This document shows, in pieces, positions 1 to 10,428 of a stretch of DNA of 64,000 bases. A program made the position numbers and the translations under genes. Below the pieces are notes generated by a model. That model was not told the DNA's origin. It was given only the letters and a program-made list of their open reading frames with translations, and did no database searches. The stretch's first letter is position 1. Each line of letters starts with the position of its first letter. The stretch covers positions 11,729,001 through 11,793,000 of the forward strand of contig NC_090132.1 in assembly GCF_040581485.1 (NCBI RefSeq). The letters run 5' to 3'. The stretch is from Linepithema humile. Its lineage: Eukaryota; Arthropoda; Insecta; Hymenoptera; Formicidae.

Positions 1-531
1 TCCTTCCTTATTTACTTTTCCGTCCTTTGATTTCCTCTTTCCCCTTTCCCACTCCTTATCCTCCTCCTCTATTTCCACACGTCCTCCTTCCCTTCCTGTT
101 CTTGCATTGAAATCCCCCCCTATAATCGTTTTTATACCTTCTCCTGCTTCCTTTACCCACCTCTCCAATCCCTGTAATCTTTCCTCCATATTTTTATTCA
201 CATACACCCCCACTACCCTCCATCTTTCCTTTCCTTGCTTCACTCTGCCCACTATTATCCCTTCTCTTTCTGTCTCTATCTTCGTCCCTTTTTCTATCAT
301 CTCTCTTCTTATTCCCATTATCATTCCCCCCATTGCCCTTCCTTTCCTATTCTTTCTGCTTGCAAATTGCGCTTCCCACACATATCCCCCCGGCAACCTT
401 CTTCTTATCCTCTCCCACCTTTTCTGGTCCATCCATGTCTTCAATAATACTATAATATCCCACTTCCCCAATCCTTTCCAAAAATCTTTATCCTTATTCC
501 CTATACCTGCCACGTTCCAGAATACTATACT
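1..531 (-). CDS. LINE ORF2, endonuclease domain, partial
   Basis: This minus-strand frame is open from a stop at 532-534 to the window edge. It reads an AP-endonuclease-like start (IVFWNVAGIGNKD), then VLLKTWMDQ and the catalytic-loop signature GGDFNAR near 80-110. In the family this domain nicks target DNA to prime reverse transcription. The position that usually holds a metal-binding Glu in the ET(W) motif reads Lys here (LLKTW), so this copy may be inactive. Only about 177 residues are visible; reverse transcriptase would follow to the left. No start Met precedes the domain in this frame, so the start is not fixed. Confidence 0.7.
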
Positions 532-581
532 CTATCCTCCTCCTCTATCTCTTTCTCCTTTACCCTCTGCACCCCCCTCCT

Positions 582-1639
582 TTACTTTATTCCTTCTATT
601 CTCTCTCCTCTCCCTTTTCTCTGCTCCTCCCCTCTTATATTCCCTCTCCCATCCCTTAATATCTTTTCTTCCTCATCCCAACTCCACCACTGTTCATCTA
701 TTTTTATCCTCCCATATCCTACCCATACTCTTCTTCCCTTTCTTTCTTCCTTCCTTGCTATCTCCTCTATCTTCCATTTCATCTTCCTTTCTTTCCATGT
801 TCTGTCCTCTGTTATTCTTTCTCTCCTACCTCTCAGACTTCTCTTCTTTTCCAGAACTTCTCTCTTTTGTCTTTCGTTTCCCAATCTAATTACTATCATC
901 TCTCCCCCCTCTCCCATACCCTCCCCTACCTTTTTGATTTCCTTTATCTCCACTTTCGCTCCAATCTCCCTCAGAATCTCCTCCACTGCCTTCCTCCTCT
1001 TTTCCTCTTTATTCCCCTCTTTCACTTCCACTCCTTTTATTATTATATTCCTCCTTCTCTCCTCCCTTTCTTTCCTCTCCAACCTCCTTTCTATCTCTCT
1101 TATTTTTCTTTCTACTCCCCCCTTTTTTTCTTCTCTTTCTTCTTCTTCCCCCTTCCCTTCCTTTCCTTTACGCCTTTGTATCTCTTCTACTTTTTTCTCC
1201 AATTTTTGTATGCTCCTAACCATCTCCTCCCTCTCTATCTGCCATCTCTCCTCCCGCTCCCCCATTCCCTTTTTATTTCTCTTATTTCCTCTCTCATAAT
1301 CCTTCCTTGTTCCTTTACCCCCTCTTTTACCTCCTCTCTCATCTGTCTTATCTCTTCTTTCCATCCCTTCATCCCTCTTATTTCCTTCATAATTTCCTCC
1401 ATTTCCCCTTTCCAACTTCTTATTATCTCCCCCATGCCTTCTTCCTCCTCTGCTCTCTCCTTTATTGGTAATCTTGGTGTCTTTTTGCTTTTATTGAACA
1501 TAGTCCCCTCTCCATCTTCTTCTTTCTCATTCTCTTCCCCCCTTTTCCTTTTTAACATCTCCTCTATGTTCCCAAAACTTCCACCTCTCTCTCTTACTTT
1601 TCTTCCCTTCTTTAGTCCCATCTTCCAGTTCCCATCCAT
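582..1639 (-). pseudogene. LINE ORF1 coiled-coil protein, frameshifted
   Basis: Two overlapping minus-strand frames (1639-1235 and about 1290-582) make up one ORF1 broken by a frameshift near 1260. The product is dominated by Glu, Lys and Arg with long heptad-like runs (about residues 60-220 of the joined span), then a compact region with NIIIKGVEVKEG and a basic tail. This resembles L1-type ORF1 architecture (coiled coil, RNA-binding domain, C-terminal domain), which packages the element RNA. Such ORFs are often mis-annotated in insects as golgin-like or trichohyalin-like proteins. It lies directly upstream of the endonuclease ORF2. I infer RNA binding from position and composition only. Confidence 0.65.
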
Positions 1640-1904
1640 CCCGCTTCAGCGCTGCCGTCCCCCTTTTCTCCTAGACCCTGTCCCCACCTCTGTCTCTCTA
1701 TACACTCTATACTTCGTGCTCGTTCCTCCTTTCTATTTTCCTCGTCCTTTTTCCCTTCACCCTTCTTTATCCCATACCCTCCACACTTCCATTCACTCTC
1801 TCACTCTCTCTCTCATTCACCCACTCTCTCTCACCTCACCCACCTTGCTCTCTTCCACTCTTTTTGCTCACAAAACTTTCACTCTCTCACCACGTGTCAA
1901 CGTC

Positions 1905-2906
1905 TAACGCACCGGAAACGGAAGTCCCAGTGCTTCAGTTGTTCCGGCATGATCCCCCTTCTGCGCGCACGCAGGAATATGCGCCTGGCGGCCGAGGAGA
2001 GACGCCTAAGCTCGGCGATCTCCCCGGTCCACCAGTGCATTGCCTTGCCGGAGAACCATCTAGATCGTGGCATGGACGCCTCACACGCGTCCTCAACCAT
2101 GCTCACGATCCTCGTGGCTTCCTCCTCCGGCCTGGCCGGATGGCATCGGCCAGGATTCCGCCAGAACAACCGCCATTAGGACGTCATCCTCTATCTTTCG
2201 GAGGACCCAACCCCTCCCCCGGGTGTTACGCCCGCGACGGCTGAGCTGTCCGGTGGGGGTGTTCGAGGCCCCGATCACAATATACCTATGATCCGACCCC
2301 GATTCGAGGTCTTCCTCCACCCATCAACCCGTGACCCTGCGCGCGGCCGTCGGAGAAGCCCACGTGAGATCCACGATGGACTCCCCCCGGGTACGCACGC
2401 AGGTGCTCCTCGAACCTGTGTTTAACAGGCACAGGCCGAGTGCCGCCGCCCAATCCTCCATCTCCCCCCCTTTCCTGTTGGTTCGCGAGGAATTCCATTG
2501 CGTCGACCACGCGTTAAAATCCCCCGCGACAATGGTGGGCCGAGAGAGGCATCTGCGGATGCAGTCCCCCAGCCCCGACAGGAAAGTCTTAAAGGAGGGG
2601 AGTTTCCACCTCGGTGGGGCGTAACACCCCAGGACAAACCAGTCCTCTCCACTCAATGGCCACGAACCCCATTCCGGCTCCAAATTTGGAGCACGGGCGG
2701 GAAATCGTGGCTGGTCGCCAGAGAATGGCGACCCCCTCTCCGGTTGGATCCGTGAACCAGTTGGGGTGGTCCCTCGGAATCCTAAGCGGCTCCGAGACCA
2801 CCCCCAACTCGAACCCCCCCTCCGCCATGGTTTGATTAAATAAATCCTGTTCCATGGCAGAGTGGTTCGCATTCGCCTAGAGGATCCTTGTAGGAGGGAA
2901 TGGTCC
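1905..2906 (-). pseudogene. R1-like ORF2: endonuclease and linker, broken
   Basis: ORF2 begins next to the end of ORF1. The first part (about 2855-2640) carries MEQDLFNQTMAEGGF and the NWF patch typical of R1-clade endonucleases. Reading then moves to another frame (2640-2324) with the signature VAGDFNAWST, and again for the SDHRYI catalytic patch (about 2290-2270). The last part (2169-1897) is the linker between endonuclease and reverse transcriptase. I see an in-frame TAG near 2882 and frameshifts near 2640 and 2324. The frame ends at the junction with the neighbouring LINE, so no reverse transcriptase is present here. Confidence 0.75.
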
Positions 2907-5416
2907 TACACAGAATCCTCCAGGTCTCCCACCGCACTTTCCTCGGCCGGTGTCGGTTCTGCTCTACCGCCACCGCGCCGTTCAAAATCCCCCCTGGGTC
3001 TCTCTTCTTTCGGAGGAATCCAGAGGGTTTCATCCTCCTCAATTGCCGCGTTTACCGCCGGCTCACGGACGGGCGTGGGGGTCGAAACCGCGCCCGCTAC
3101 ATCCGCCTCCTCTTTCCGCTCGCCAGCAGGGGCGGACGTGGGGTCCAAAGCCACGCCCGCTTGTCCCACCTTCTCTCTTATCAAGTCTGCGGGTCCGGAC
3201 GCGGAGTTTAAAGCAACCGCGTCCGGTGTTCCCGCCTCCTCAACATCCATCACTTCCGGAGAGGACGTGGGTGCCAAGGCCACGCCCTTCCCCTCCTTCA
3301 TCTCCGTCCCCACCTTCTTTTCCGGGGACTTGGCAGGTTTGGGGGTGGGCACGGGGGCTGAGGCCGTACCCACTACAACGCCCCTTCCCATACGCCCCCT
3401 GCTACTAGGGGCCTTACAAGCAGGGCCCCCCACCCTATGCGCGTGTGGGAGCCCCTTGTCCCTGCATACAGGGCAGCTTGCAGGGGCCTCGCAGTCTCTC
3501 GCGATATGCCCCGTTGATCCGCACCTGTAGCAGGCGCCACTCCTGTCAGAAGGACTCGTGCAATTAACGCGCACGTGGCCCTTCCCCAGGCATCTAAAGC
3601 ACTGTAAGGGTCTCTCTTCTAACAGAGAGACCCCTACAGTCGCCCATCCTCCCACTTTGATGCGGCCCCCTCCCGCGACAACCTTAATGGCCGCATCGAG
3701 GGGGCACCGCACACACACCACGCCCATTCCATTTCCGCCCTGAGAGAGCCGGATGAGTCCCACCCTTACCCTAGGAAGAGGGCTTCCCCCTACCTCCGCC
3801 ACGGCCTCCGCGACCTCATTCGAATCAATCGATATATGTAGGTCGCGGATCCGCAATTCCCCCATTTTAATGGGTCTCTCCACCCTTACGCCCTCCTTCC
3901 CCTGGAAGGCCTTTCTGTGGGCCTCGGCCAGGGCATCGGCTTTCTTGCTACTGTCCGGGCCCGGGACTTCCAGGAGGGTGGCGCCTGTCCTGGCCGTCCC
4001 GAACTTTATCTCCCCGATCCCCAAGCCTCCGAGATCGATCTTCCCCCTCGCCTCTCTCATAACCCGGGCGTACTCCCCCCGCGAGCATGTGACCGTGATG
4101 GCCGCGTTCTTGGGGGGTCTCCGGGTTTTCGGGGCATTAGAGGGGGCGGGTTTGGTCGGGCCCTTCTCCTTTCCCTGCGGTTTTTTTGCCGCCTGAGTCG
4201 CCTTGGCCGTTTGCGCGGCCTTGACTCTCTCCCTTCTCCCCAGCACCCTCGCATAGTTGTCGGTGGATGGTGGGGGGGCTTGTGCACTCCGCTGCTGCCG
4301 TTGCTGTTGTCGTGGGAGGGAAGGCCCCCCTTCTCTCATGGCCAGCTGCTTTGCGGGAGACGCCACCGATTCTTCCCCGCTCCAACGCGGACGTCGGGCT
4401 CCCTTAGAGGGGGTGGCGGAGAGAGGGGAATCGGCCTTGGCCATTTTTCCTCTCTCGCCCCATCCTCTCCCCTCCTTAGGAGGGGGGACCCTCTTCCCCG
4501 CTGACGGAATGGGGGGGATCATCCCCATCTTTGCCAGGATTGCCGGAATCAACTCCTCCAGCAATTCCGGCAACCTCCTCATCACCTCTTCCCTCGTGAT
4601 AGGGGTGGGGGGCTCTCTCCTCCTTGTCCGTGCCCGCCTCGCCGTCCGGTCCCGCGCGGACGGTCGGGTGGGTTCCTTCTCCTTCTCCTTCTCTTCCTCC
4701 GCCCTCCTCCTCATAGGTCCCAGCACCGGGCTGCGGACCAGTGGGCCTGGAGTGGAAGGAGGGGGAGGTGGCAAATTGTCCCTCCCCATCCCCTCCAACT
4801 CCCTCCTGAGTCTGGCATTCTCCTCTTTGAGAGCCCCATTCTCATCGAGGAGACGCCCATATCGGCCCAGGAGTTCCTCTTTAGGGATGGCTATCTCCCT
4901 TCTCCTTTGTTTCCTCGGCCTGCTCAGTCCATCTACGATGGCTCCTCCTCCCTTCTCCATGCTCCCGTCGGAGATGTCCCCTCCTCCCATCTTTCCTCTT
5001 GGGGTCCGGAATTTATCCGCCTCCTCTCCACTCTCATTCGAGGAAGAGAAAGCGATGCTGCCCTTCCTTTTTATGCTAGCAGGTGACGATTCCCTGCTAG
5101 CTGCAGCTCCCGGTTCGTCGCGCCTCAGTCTCGCTACCCCCGATTTGGCGGCTACAATCTGCTGGCCGGTTGTTTGGCCCCTCTCTGCCTGAATATGTGC
5201 CAGCCCCATCTCAATTCCTTTAAGGATTGCCTCGTCGTCTTTGTTTTGTCCGTCCCGCTGTTTGTTTGTTTTTGTCTTTGTAAATTTTTTCATGCTTGTC
5301 CCACGATTATGGTAGGAAAACATGTCTACCCCGGCAGAGCCCCCATACCGGGGTAAGGCGACTAAAATACTGTGAGGTTGCGCCAGGTGCCCCACAGGGA
5401 TCGTTTGCGACCGCAC
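2906..5416 (-). CDS. R1-like ORF1, gag-like nucleic-acid-binding protein
   Basis: This is an uninterrupted 836-codon frame. The first Met is at 5416, but a Met about 31 or 41 residues in (before SYHNRG or KKFTKT) may be the real start. Residues about 190-225 hold a leucine-zipper-like coiled coil (LLDENGALKEENARL). A long Arg/Pro-rich low-complexity stretch follows, then a conserved domain, then three clustered zinc knuckles near residues 625-690 (CFRCLGKGHVRVNC, CYRCGSTGHIARDC, and a third CPVC...H...C). In R1-clade elements this protein binds element RNA and directs particle assembly. Unlike the adjoining ORF2 it is fully open. Confidence 0.85.
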   Translation of the reverse strand: MRSQTIPVGHLAQPHSILVALPRYGGSAGVDMFSYHNRGTSMKKFTKTKTNKQRDGQNKDDEAILKGIEMGLAHIQAERGQTTGQQIVAAKSGVARLRRDEPGAAASRESSPASIKRKGSIAFSSSNESGEEADKFRTPRGKMGGGDISDGSMEKGGGAIVDGLSRPRKQRRREIAIPKEELLGRYGRLLDENGALKEENARLRRELEGMGRDNLPPPPPSTPGPLVRSPVLGPMRRRAEEEKEKEKEPTRPSARDRTARRARTRRREPPTPITREEVMRRLPELLEELIPAILAKMGMIPPIPSAGKRVPPPKEGRGWGERGKMAKADSPLSATPSKGARRPRWSGEESVASPAKQLAMREGGPSLPRQQQRQQRSAQAPPPSTDNYARVLGRRERVKAAQTAKATQAAKKPQGKEKGPTKPAPSNAPKTRRPPKNAAITVTCSRGEYARVMREARGKIDLGGLGIGEIKFGTARTGATLLEVPGPDSSKKADALAEAHRKAFQGKEGVRVERPIKMGELRIRDLHISIDSNEVAEAVAEVGGSPLPRVRVGLIRLSQGGNGMGVVCVRCPLDAAIKVVAGGGRIKVGGWATVGVSLLEERPLQCFRCLGKGHVRVNCTSPSDRSGACYRCGSTGHIARDCEAPASCPVCRDKGLPHAHRVGGPACKAPSSRGRMGRGVVVGTASAPVPTPKPAKSPEKKVGTEMKEGKGVALAPTSSPEVMDVEEAGTPDAVALNSASGPADLIREKVGQAGVALDPTSAPAGERKEEADVAGAVSTPTPVREPAVNAAIEEDETLWIPPKEERPRGDFERRGGGRAEPTPAEESAVGDLEDSV

Positions 5417-6599
5417 ATTTTTTTAGTCTCTGCGGTCATTCAGCTCTCGGCACGATGCCTTCCACCTTGGCTTGAGACTTCCGCGCTATTGTCCCGGACC
5501 CGACACACCAATCGGCGCGCACGTCTTACGGGCCCCCGAAAAAGAAACTGGCCCGCTCGGCGCACGCCACCGACCGGCCAGCGGGGAGATCCGCCCCGCC
5601 ACCCGCCCGCATGAGGCCCGACATGCGGCGGATTAAAGGCGACGGAATGCCCCGAAAGCGCGCCCCCGGGTCGAAAGCGGGACATCCCCCGGGGAACACG
5701 TCCCGACACAGCCGCCGCCCCCTCACCACCCACATGCCGGCCCGCAGAAACGGACCACAGGTCCCCACCCGGGCGGGCGTGAATGAGGTGAAGTGTGTGT
5801 GAGTGTGAATGAAATGTGTATGTGTATGAATGGTGAGTGCATGTGTGTGTGTATGCAGTACGGGAAGCGGCACCCCACGCATCACGACGATGCGCGGGGG
5901 CCCCCCGCCAAATGCATGCATGGCCCCCCCGACTTCCGAGCAGCTTCGCATCAGCGAAGGCGCCCAGAGAGTACGGGGGCCAAGAATGTGTGTGTATGAG
6001 CGTGTGTGTGTATGGTCGCGCGAGCACGGGGAAGGACGACCCCCGGCCGAATGCGACGAGTCCGGGTACAACTGGGGAGGAGAGCAGCGCACCTCCCCCC
6101 CACCAATCCTGTGGTTTGTTTTCGGAGTTTCCTTCTCCTAGGCCGACTGCCCACCCAGAGCTAACGAGCTCGGCCTACCCGGGTCTTTTTATAGAGATTT
6201 GTCCACCCTCGCGGCCCGTCCTAGCTACGCTAGTACCGGCCCCCGGCCCCATAAACTGGGGTTACGGTATGAGTCGCCACGCCCTCCCTCGTGCAATGGG
6301 GGGCCGACCGTTATGCCGGAACACCGGCGTGCTAACGAGGCTGGTCAAGCCCCGGATTTTTTCTCGAGGTTTACTCCTCTATCCCGGTGGAGTGACAAAC
6401 ACTCCTAACGGATCCAGGCATCCGGGCGATTGTAGTCAGGGCCGCCAACCCCTACCGGCTAATCGGGACAAGTCCCTTGAGGGGTAGCCGGACCCCCGTT
6501 CCCCCCTAAGGAGAAACTGTGCGCTCTTAGCACCGTAAAACGACTCCAGCGAGCCGCCCCACCACGACAAGGTGGCGCACAACGAGGAGGCTATGTAGC
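5417..6599 (-). other. 5' leader of R1-like element with GT-rich microsatellite
   Basis: This is GC-rich, non-coding sequence upstream of ORF1. It contains a GT/GTAT-rich patch at about 5785-6015 and a strongly structured GC-rich block at 6130-6540. Long apparent frames here (poly His-Thr) are microsatellite artefacts. No tandem promoter repeats are evident. Confidence 0.5.
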
Positions 6600-7830
6600 T
6601 ACTACTACAAACATGATTGTAACCTTAACAATTTTTACACTGAACAACTCGATTTGAGTTTTTACGAATTGCTTCGATTTTGACTGCCTGATAGGCTATG
6701 TTTTTAATTCCATATATCTTATCGATAACTTCAGAGTTATCGAAAGTAAGCATAAAGAGTCTAAGATTTACTTGGGTTTTTAGCGTTTTTTCCTCGGATG
6801 GGTCTTTTCGATACTCCGTCTTAAGTATAATATATTAACAGCAGATTTGATTTTAAAGCCTTTTGTATCCAAATCATGGACTATGGTATCTGGGTTTGTA
6901 GAAGGGTCCAGACCTCTAGCCATGACCCTAAAAGGACGAATATTTTTGTCGGTAAAGGTATGCCATTCGATTTGTTGCCCAGAATTGTTGTCCGAATTGA
7001 GCATACTAGTGATTTTGCGGTAATCTTCTCCGTTAAAGCAATTGATTTTTATATCACGTGACGGAAGAGATGTTATTTTCCCTTTAAATTCCAACTTTAA
7101 TAGTTCCTTGGTGACCTCATTTATATCCTTGAGTCCACTAATGTATATTGGGGATGGAGCAATTTCCTTGAAGGAATTATTAACAGATGTTTGTGGTGAA
7201 TGTTTAGCAAGAGGATTAGGGTCCGGAGGTGAGTCCGTAGTCTTAGGTGAATTGGAGGCTTTACTTTTCTTAGCTTTCCTTGATTGAATTATTCAATCAT
7301 ATTACCCTTTTGGGGCTTCGGGTTTTTTTCTCTCGGGGGAAATAAATTCATTTTCATCAGTGTGGTAGGAGTCCTCCCGTTTCTCCAAGTTAGCAAGTTT
7401 CTTCTCAAGAATTTTAATTCTTTCATGCAGGTCTTGGTTTTCTCTGATAAGCAGCAGGTTTCTTTTTATCAGGTCCCCAGACCCAACGGACAAAAAACTT
7501 CTATCTCTAATATTCTTGTTTTTGTCAAGTAATGATTGGCCTCCCCCAGAATCCCTGAGGCCAACCTCCAAAGAGGGTGGATTTTTCAAGCACAAGCCTG
7601 GACTGCCACCTGGGGTAGTCATTCCTGAATTTGTTTTATTCATTGTTCAGCAAAGTTGCCAGTTTTGGTCTTCCCCGGGTATTTTATTTCCCCGGTACCC
7701 TCCAGCAAGCAGGCAAGCGTTTCCCAATCCGCCACCTGGGGAGGCGCCCGATGGGGGTCTGGCAACCCCACACGGGTGTAGCATATTTAATGACAAATTC
7801 AACCATGTATGATAAAGTTGTATTCCGAAG
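6600..7830 (-). mobile_element. Jockey-like non-LTR retrotransposon, 5' fragment
   Basis: The minus strand holds a short leader (about 7830-7644) followed by ORF1 up to its first zinc knuckle, where it meets the 5' end of the R1-like element near 6600. No ORF2 is present in this fragment. Confidence 0.65.
6612..7643 (-). pseudogene. Jockey-like ORF1 (PRE_C2HC-type), fragmented
   Basis: The N-terminal piece (7643-7302) is a short coiled coil (LIRENQDLHERIKILEKKL). After a frame change it continues through a Ser/Pro-rich stretch into a conserved domain (7094-6780) with HTFTDKNIRPFRVMARGL. A further frame change near 6830 leads to FMLTFDN, VKIEAIRKN and the start of a zinc knuckle (QCKNC) near 6620, where the sequence is cut. 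This is the gag-like domain of jockey/X-element ORF1 proteins, which bind RNA. A stop directly after the knuckle start and at least two frameshifts show decay. Confidence 0.65.
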
Positions 7831-8139
7831 ACGCATTTTTCAGATATAAGCTAGAAATACCTCTATATCGCTGTACGCGCGCCCCATCTGTATCCGCTTT
7901 AATGCCTATTGCCATGTTTGTTTTTTTAAATGTTTTTTTCTTACATAAATATGTTCTAAATGTTATGATCTTTTGCTTTTTATACATACATATATATTTT
8001 TTTAATATTATTAAATATAAGATTTTTTTGTTTGTTTTTGTATTATTATGTTTTTTTATAGGTTTGTTTTTGTAGATTTAATTCTATTAAATTTTTTATT
8101 TTTGAAAATCTGTATAGTAATGAAAACACCCATAATTTT
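7831..8139. other. AT-rich non-coding stretch
   Basis: T-rich, low-complexity sequence lies between the jockey-like fragment and the pogo-like transposase. It probably includes the transposon's 3' flank. I could not find a terminal inverted repeat here matching sequence beyond 9555. Confidence 0.4.
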
Positions 8140-9555
8140 TTAAATAAAAAAAATGCTGTATGCACTTTGATTTTGCACACCAAGCACATCTAAAAATTGC
8201 AATGTCATGCAGGAGTCACAAATAAGATCACAATTTTTGAAACAAAAATTCACAGGTGTCTCGCATTTAGATGGTTTCTCTTCAATGTAACCACTCTTGT
8301 ACCATGCATATCTAAAAAGGTTTACGAATCTGGGAGATGAAAATTGATTATGAATAAGAGATTGAATTTTTAGAATATTATTTCTCAAATGCAAATTTAT
8401 ATCATAATTATATAATATAATTACGTCTGAAAAATGCTTTAAAAAATTCTTCCACGGCCTAAATGTATAAACATTCAATGGCTGAATCATACCGGTCGTT
8501 CCACCAGGAATCGTCAAAATATGTATTTCTTTTCCACGTTTATCAATGGTGTTGAATATTTTTTCATTTTGCCCCACCCATGAGTCTAAACACAAGACAG
8601 ATTTTTTATTAGTGTTAGATAAATAATTCTGTTCAAACCATCTAATTGCGAGCTCCAATGTCAACTTACCGGAAGTAGAAGCTAAAACAAGGATATTATC
8701 TGCTTTGTACAAATCTTTTTCAACCTTTGATCCGAATTTGCCATCTTTTTCTTTTAAAACTATGAGCAAGGGGAATATTAAATGTCCGCTTGCAGATATA
8801 ATGGGCTGTATCGTATAACTATGGGTTAGGGAATTCAGGGATTGTGCTAAAGTTTCAACTTTTGATTTATCTATAAAGGATAATGTACGTCTTGCATGCA
8901 TTTCCAAATTGAAACCTGACTGATCAGAATTATATACATTATCCTCCCCAATCAATACAATTTTTGACTTCACATTCTTCACAAATTCGTTAGCTTTCCC
9001 TCTCAATTCTTCTTTATTCGCTATTTGCGCTTGAGTGACGAATTTATTAATTTTTCTTAAAACAATTCGGTGTCTTATTTTAAAATTATGAATCCATTTC
9101 GAGGAAGCCATGAACAAATGTTGTGATAAATTACAATCATCTCTCGCTTTTAGAGCCCATCTCTTAATATCCAAATCATGTGTTGGCACTAATTTGTCCA
9201 ATGCATTTTGAAATTGATCTAATACACACTTGGAAATTTTTAATAACTTTTTATTTCTCGTTCCACCTTCAACAATTTGTGCTTTCCATTTATATAGAAG
9301 TTCCCTCTTTGTGACCTTTCTGTATCTGTGTTTTACAGTTTCAAATTTTTTTTTACCAGAACGCCAAAATTGAACAGCTTTTTGTTTATAATGAAGGTCT
9401 ATGTCAATTTTTACTTTTTTACCATCTTTTATGGTTTCTTCATAATTATTTTCAAAATCTTCAATTATAATAGGATCTGAAATTGCACTTTCATCTTCAA
9501 AATTTAAGGTAGTGTAACATTCCATAAATGTGTAATTGATGAAAAATTTAATCAA
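8140..9555 (-). CDS. pogo/Tigger-like DDE transposase
   Basis: The 471-codon open frame has an N-terminal helix-turn-helix region (residues about 60-180, including KWKAQIVEGGTRN and a second CENP-B-like DNA-binding part). The DDE_1 catalytic core follows. First acid is in VYNSDQSGF (about residue 210), second in LCLDSWVGQ (about 320). The third falls in the PLD-type motif, which reads IQPLNVYTF (about 355), so Asn replaces the third catalytic Asp. The frame is open end to end, but this change should abolish strand transfer. Transposases of this type cut and paste DNA at TA targets. Flanking inverted repeats were not identified. The first Met (9555) may be too early; a later Met at residue 11 is possible. 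Confidence 0.75.
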   Translation of the reverse strand: MIKFFINYTFMECYTTLNFEDESAISDPIIIEDFENNYEETIKDGKKVKIDIDLHYKQKAVQFWRSGKKKFETVKHRYRKVTKRELLYKWKAQIVEGGTRNKKLLKISKCVLDQFQNALDKLVPTHDLDIKRWALKARDDCNLSQHLFMASSKWIHNFKIRHRIVLRKINKFVTQAQIANKEELRGKANEFVKNVKSKIVLIGEDNVYNSDQSGFNLEMHARRTLSFIDKSKVETLAQSLNSLTHSYTIQPIISASGHLIFPLLIVLKEKDGKFGSKVEKDLYKADNILVLASTSGKLTLELAIRWFEQNYLSNTNKKSVLCLDSWVGQNEKIFNTIDKRGKEIHILTIPGGTTGMIQPLNVYTFRPWKNFLKHFSDVIILYNYDINLHLRNNILKIQSLIHNQFSSPRFVNLFRYAWYKSGYIEEKPSKCETPVNFCFKNCDLICDSCMTLQFLDVLGVQNQSAYSIFFI

Positions 9556-9695
9556 AATAAAAAAATATTTATTATAAAACGCAAAAAAACTTGGCGCTGC
9601 ACCACAAAGTATTATAAAGCAATGAAATTAACATGTAGTTTACTGTAGCAGCGCCAAGTTTTTTTGCGTTTTATAATAAATATTTTTTTATTTTA
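9555..9695. mobile_element. short palindromic MITE
   Basis: Two arms of about 46 bases face each other (9555-9600 and 9648-9695) around a 47-base spacer. The inner arm ends are the exact inverted pair TTGGCGCTGC / GCAGCGCCAA, and the outer parts are AT-rich (AATATTTATTATAAAACGC). The same core reappears at 17062-17072 and 17306-17316 in another palindrome, so this is a small MITE family. Confidence 0.7.
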
Positions 9696-9779
9696 ATTTT
9701 TTGTTTTATTTATGTATTTATTTTTTATAATATATATAGTATATATAAGTAGTATAGCTAGGAGAGTTCTAACTCAGGC

Positions 9780-10045
9780 ATGTGAGGGGGGCTGCGGGGA
9801 AGAGAGGTATCGGATTACGCTGCGTCAGCACTTTGGAAGGGAGGGGAGTATCGGATTACGCTGCGTCAGCACTTTTAGAGGGGGGGGATATCGGATTTCG
9901 CTGCGTCAGCACTTTTGGAGGGGAAGGGGTATCAAATTACAGCACTTTGGAGGGGAGGGGTATCAGGTTACACACGTTTACAGTTGTAAAAGCGCAGCAT
10001 CAGCACTTTCGCGATGTGGGTATCAGGTTACAAGAGATTGGAGGA
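9780..10045 (+). repeat. G-rich tandem repeats in Maverick terminus
   Basis: About five diverged copies of a unit of roughly 45-55 bases occur: TATCGGATTACGCTGCGTCAGCACTTT followed by GGAGGGGAGGGG. The complete Maverick has related GGGGTATCAGATAACA blocks at 25015-25115. Confidence 0.6.
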
Positions 10046-10326
10046 AACCGCATATTTTACGTCATCACTTTTAAAAATTTGCAGGCGCCATTTTGCGTTG
10101 TTACAAAAATGGTATCATCACTATTTTTAGCAACAGCCACGTCAACATTTTGGGCACCATTGTTGCCAGATTTCTATATATTTAATCAGCACTTTTAATA
10201 GCGCCGTATGCAAAAACCGATAGCAACAGGCAACCACATCAACATTTTGGGCGCCATTGTTGCCAGATTTCAATGTTTTAATTAGCATTGTCAACATTTT
10301 TTTAATTCGTGTCGTGTGCAACAAGC

Positions 10327-10340
10327 GGGTATAAAAAGCT
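10327..10340 (+). promoter_or_regulatory. TATA-type promoter of terminal Maverick gene
   Basis: GGGTATAAAAAGCTCG lies about 100 bases before the ATG at 10429, matching GGGTATATAAAGCGAG before the homologous gene at 49218-49235. Confidence 0.5.
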
Positions 10341-10428
10341 CGCGAAAAAATACAAATTATCACAGTTATCCAAAATCATTTGGACAATCACCACATCGCT
10401 GCAACGCTTCATCTGAATTATAGCAACG

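Larger units (their letters stand above)
1..1904 (-). mobile_element. APE-type non-LTR retrotransposon (LINE), 5' part
   Basis: The order on the minus strand is a short leader (about 1904-1640), a coiled-coil ORF1, then an ORF2 that opens with an AP-type endonuclease and runs off the left edge. The coding strand is strikingly purine-rich, so the plus strand looks like a long pyrimidine tract. The junction near 1904 abuts ORF2 of an R1-like element in the same orientation, which suggests this LINE inserted into it. Reverse transcriptase and 3' end lie outside the window. The clade is not settled. Confidence 0.8.
1905..6599 (-). mobile_element. R1-clade non-LTR retrotransposon, 3' part missing from window
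   Basis: The minus-strand order is a GC-rich leader (6599-5417), ORF1 with three zinc knuckles (5416-2906), then ORF2 starting with an R1-type endonuclease and stopping at about 1905 where another LINE begins. The upstream border near 6599 abuts jockey-like ORF1 sequence, so this element probably inserted into it. The 5' end appears complete, which is unusual for LINE copies. ORF2 carries several breaks. Confidence 0.8.

Noticed and set aside
107..1907. Plus-strand Leu/Pro/Phe/Ser-rich frames of 121-346 codons
   Set aside because: They are the reverse side of the purine-rich LINE ORFs on the minus strand.
5440..6154. His-Thr-repeat frames near the R1-like leader
   Set aside because: They come from the GT-rich microsatellite and have no other support.
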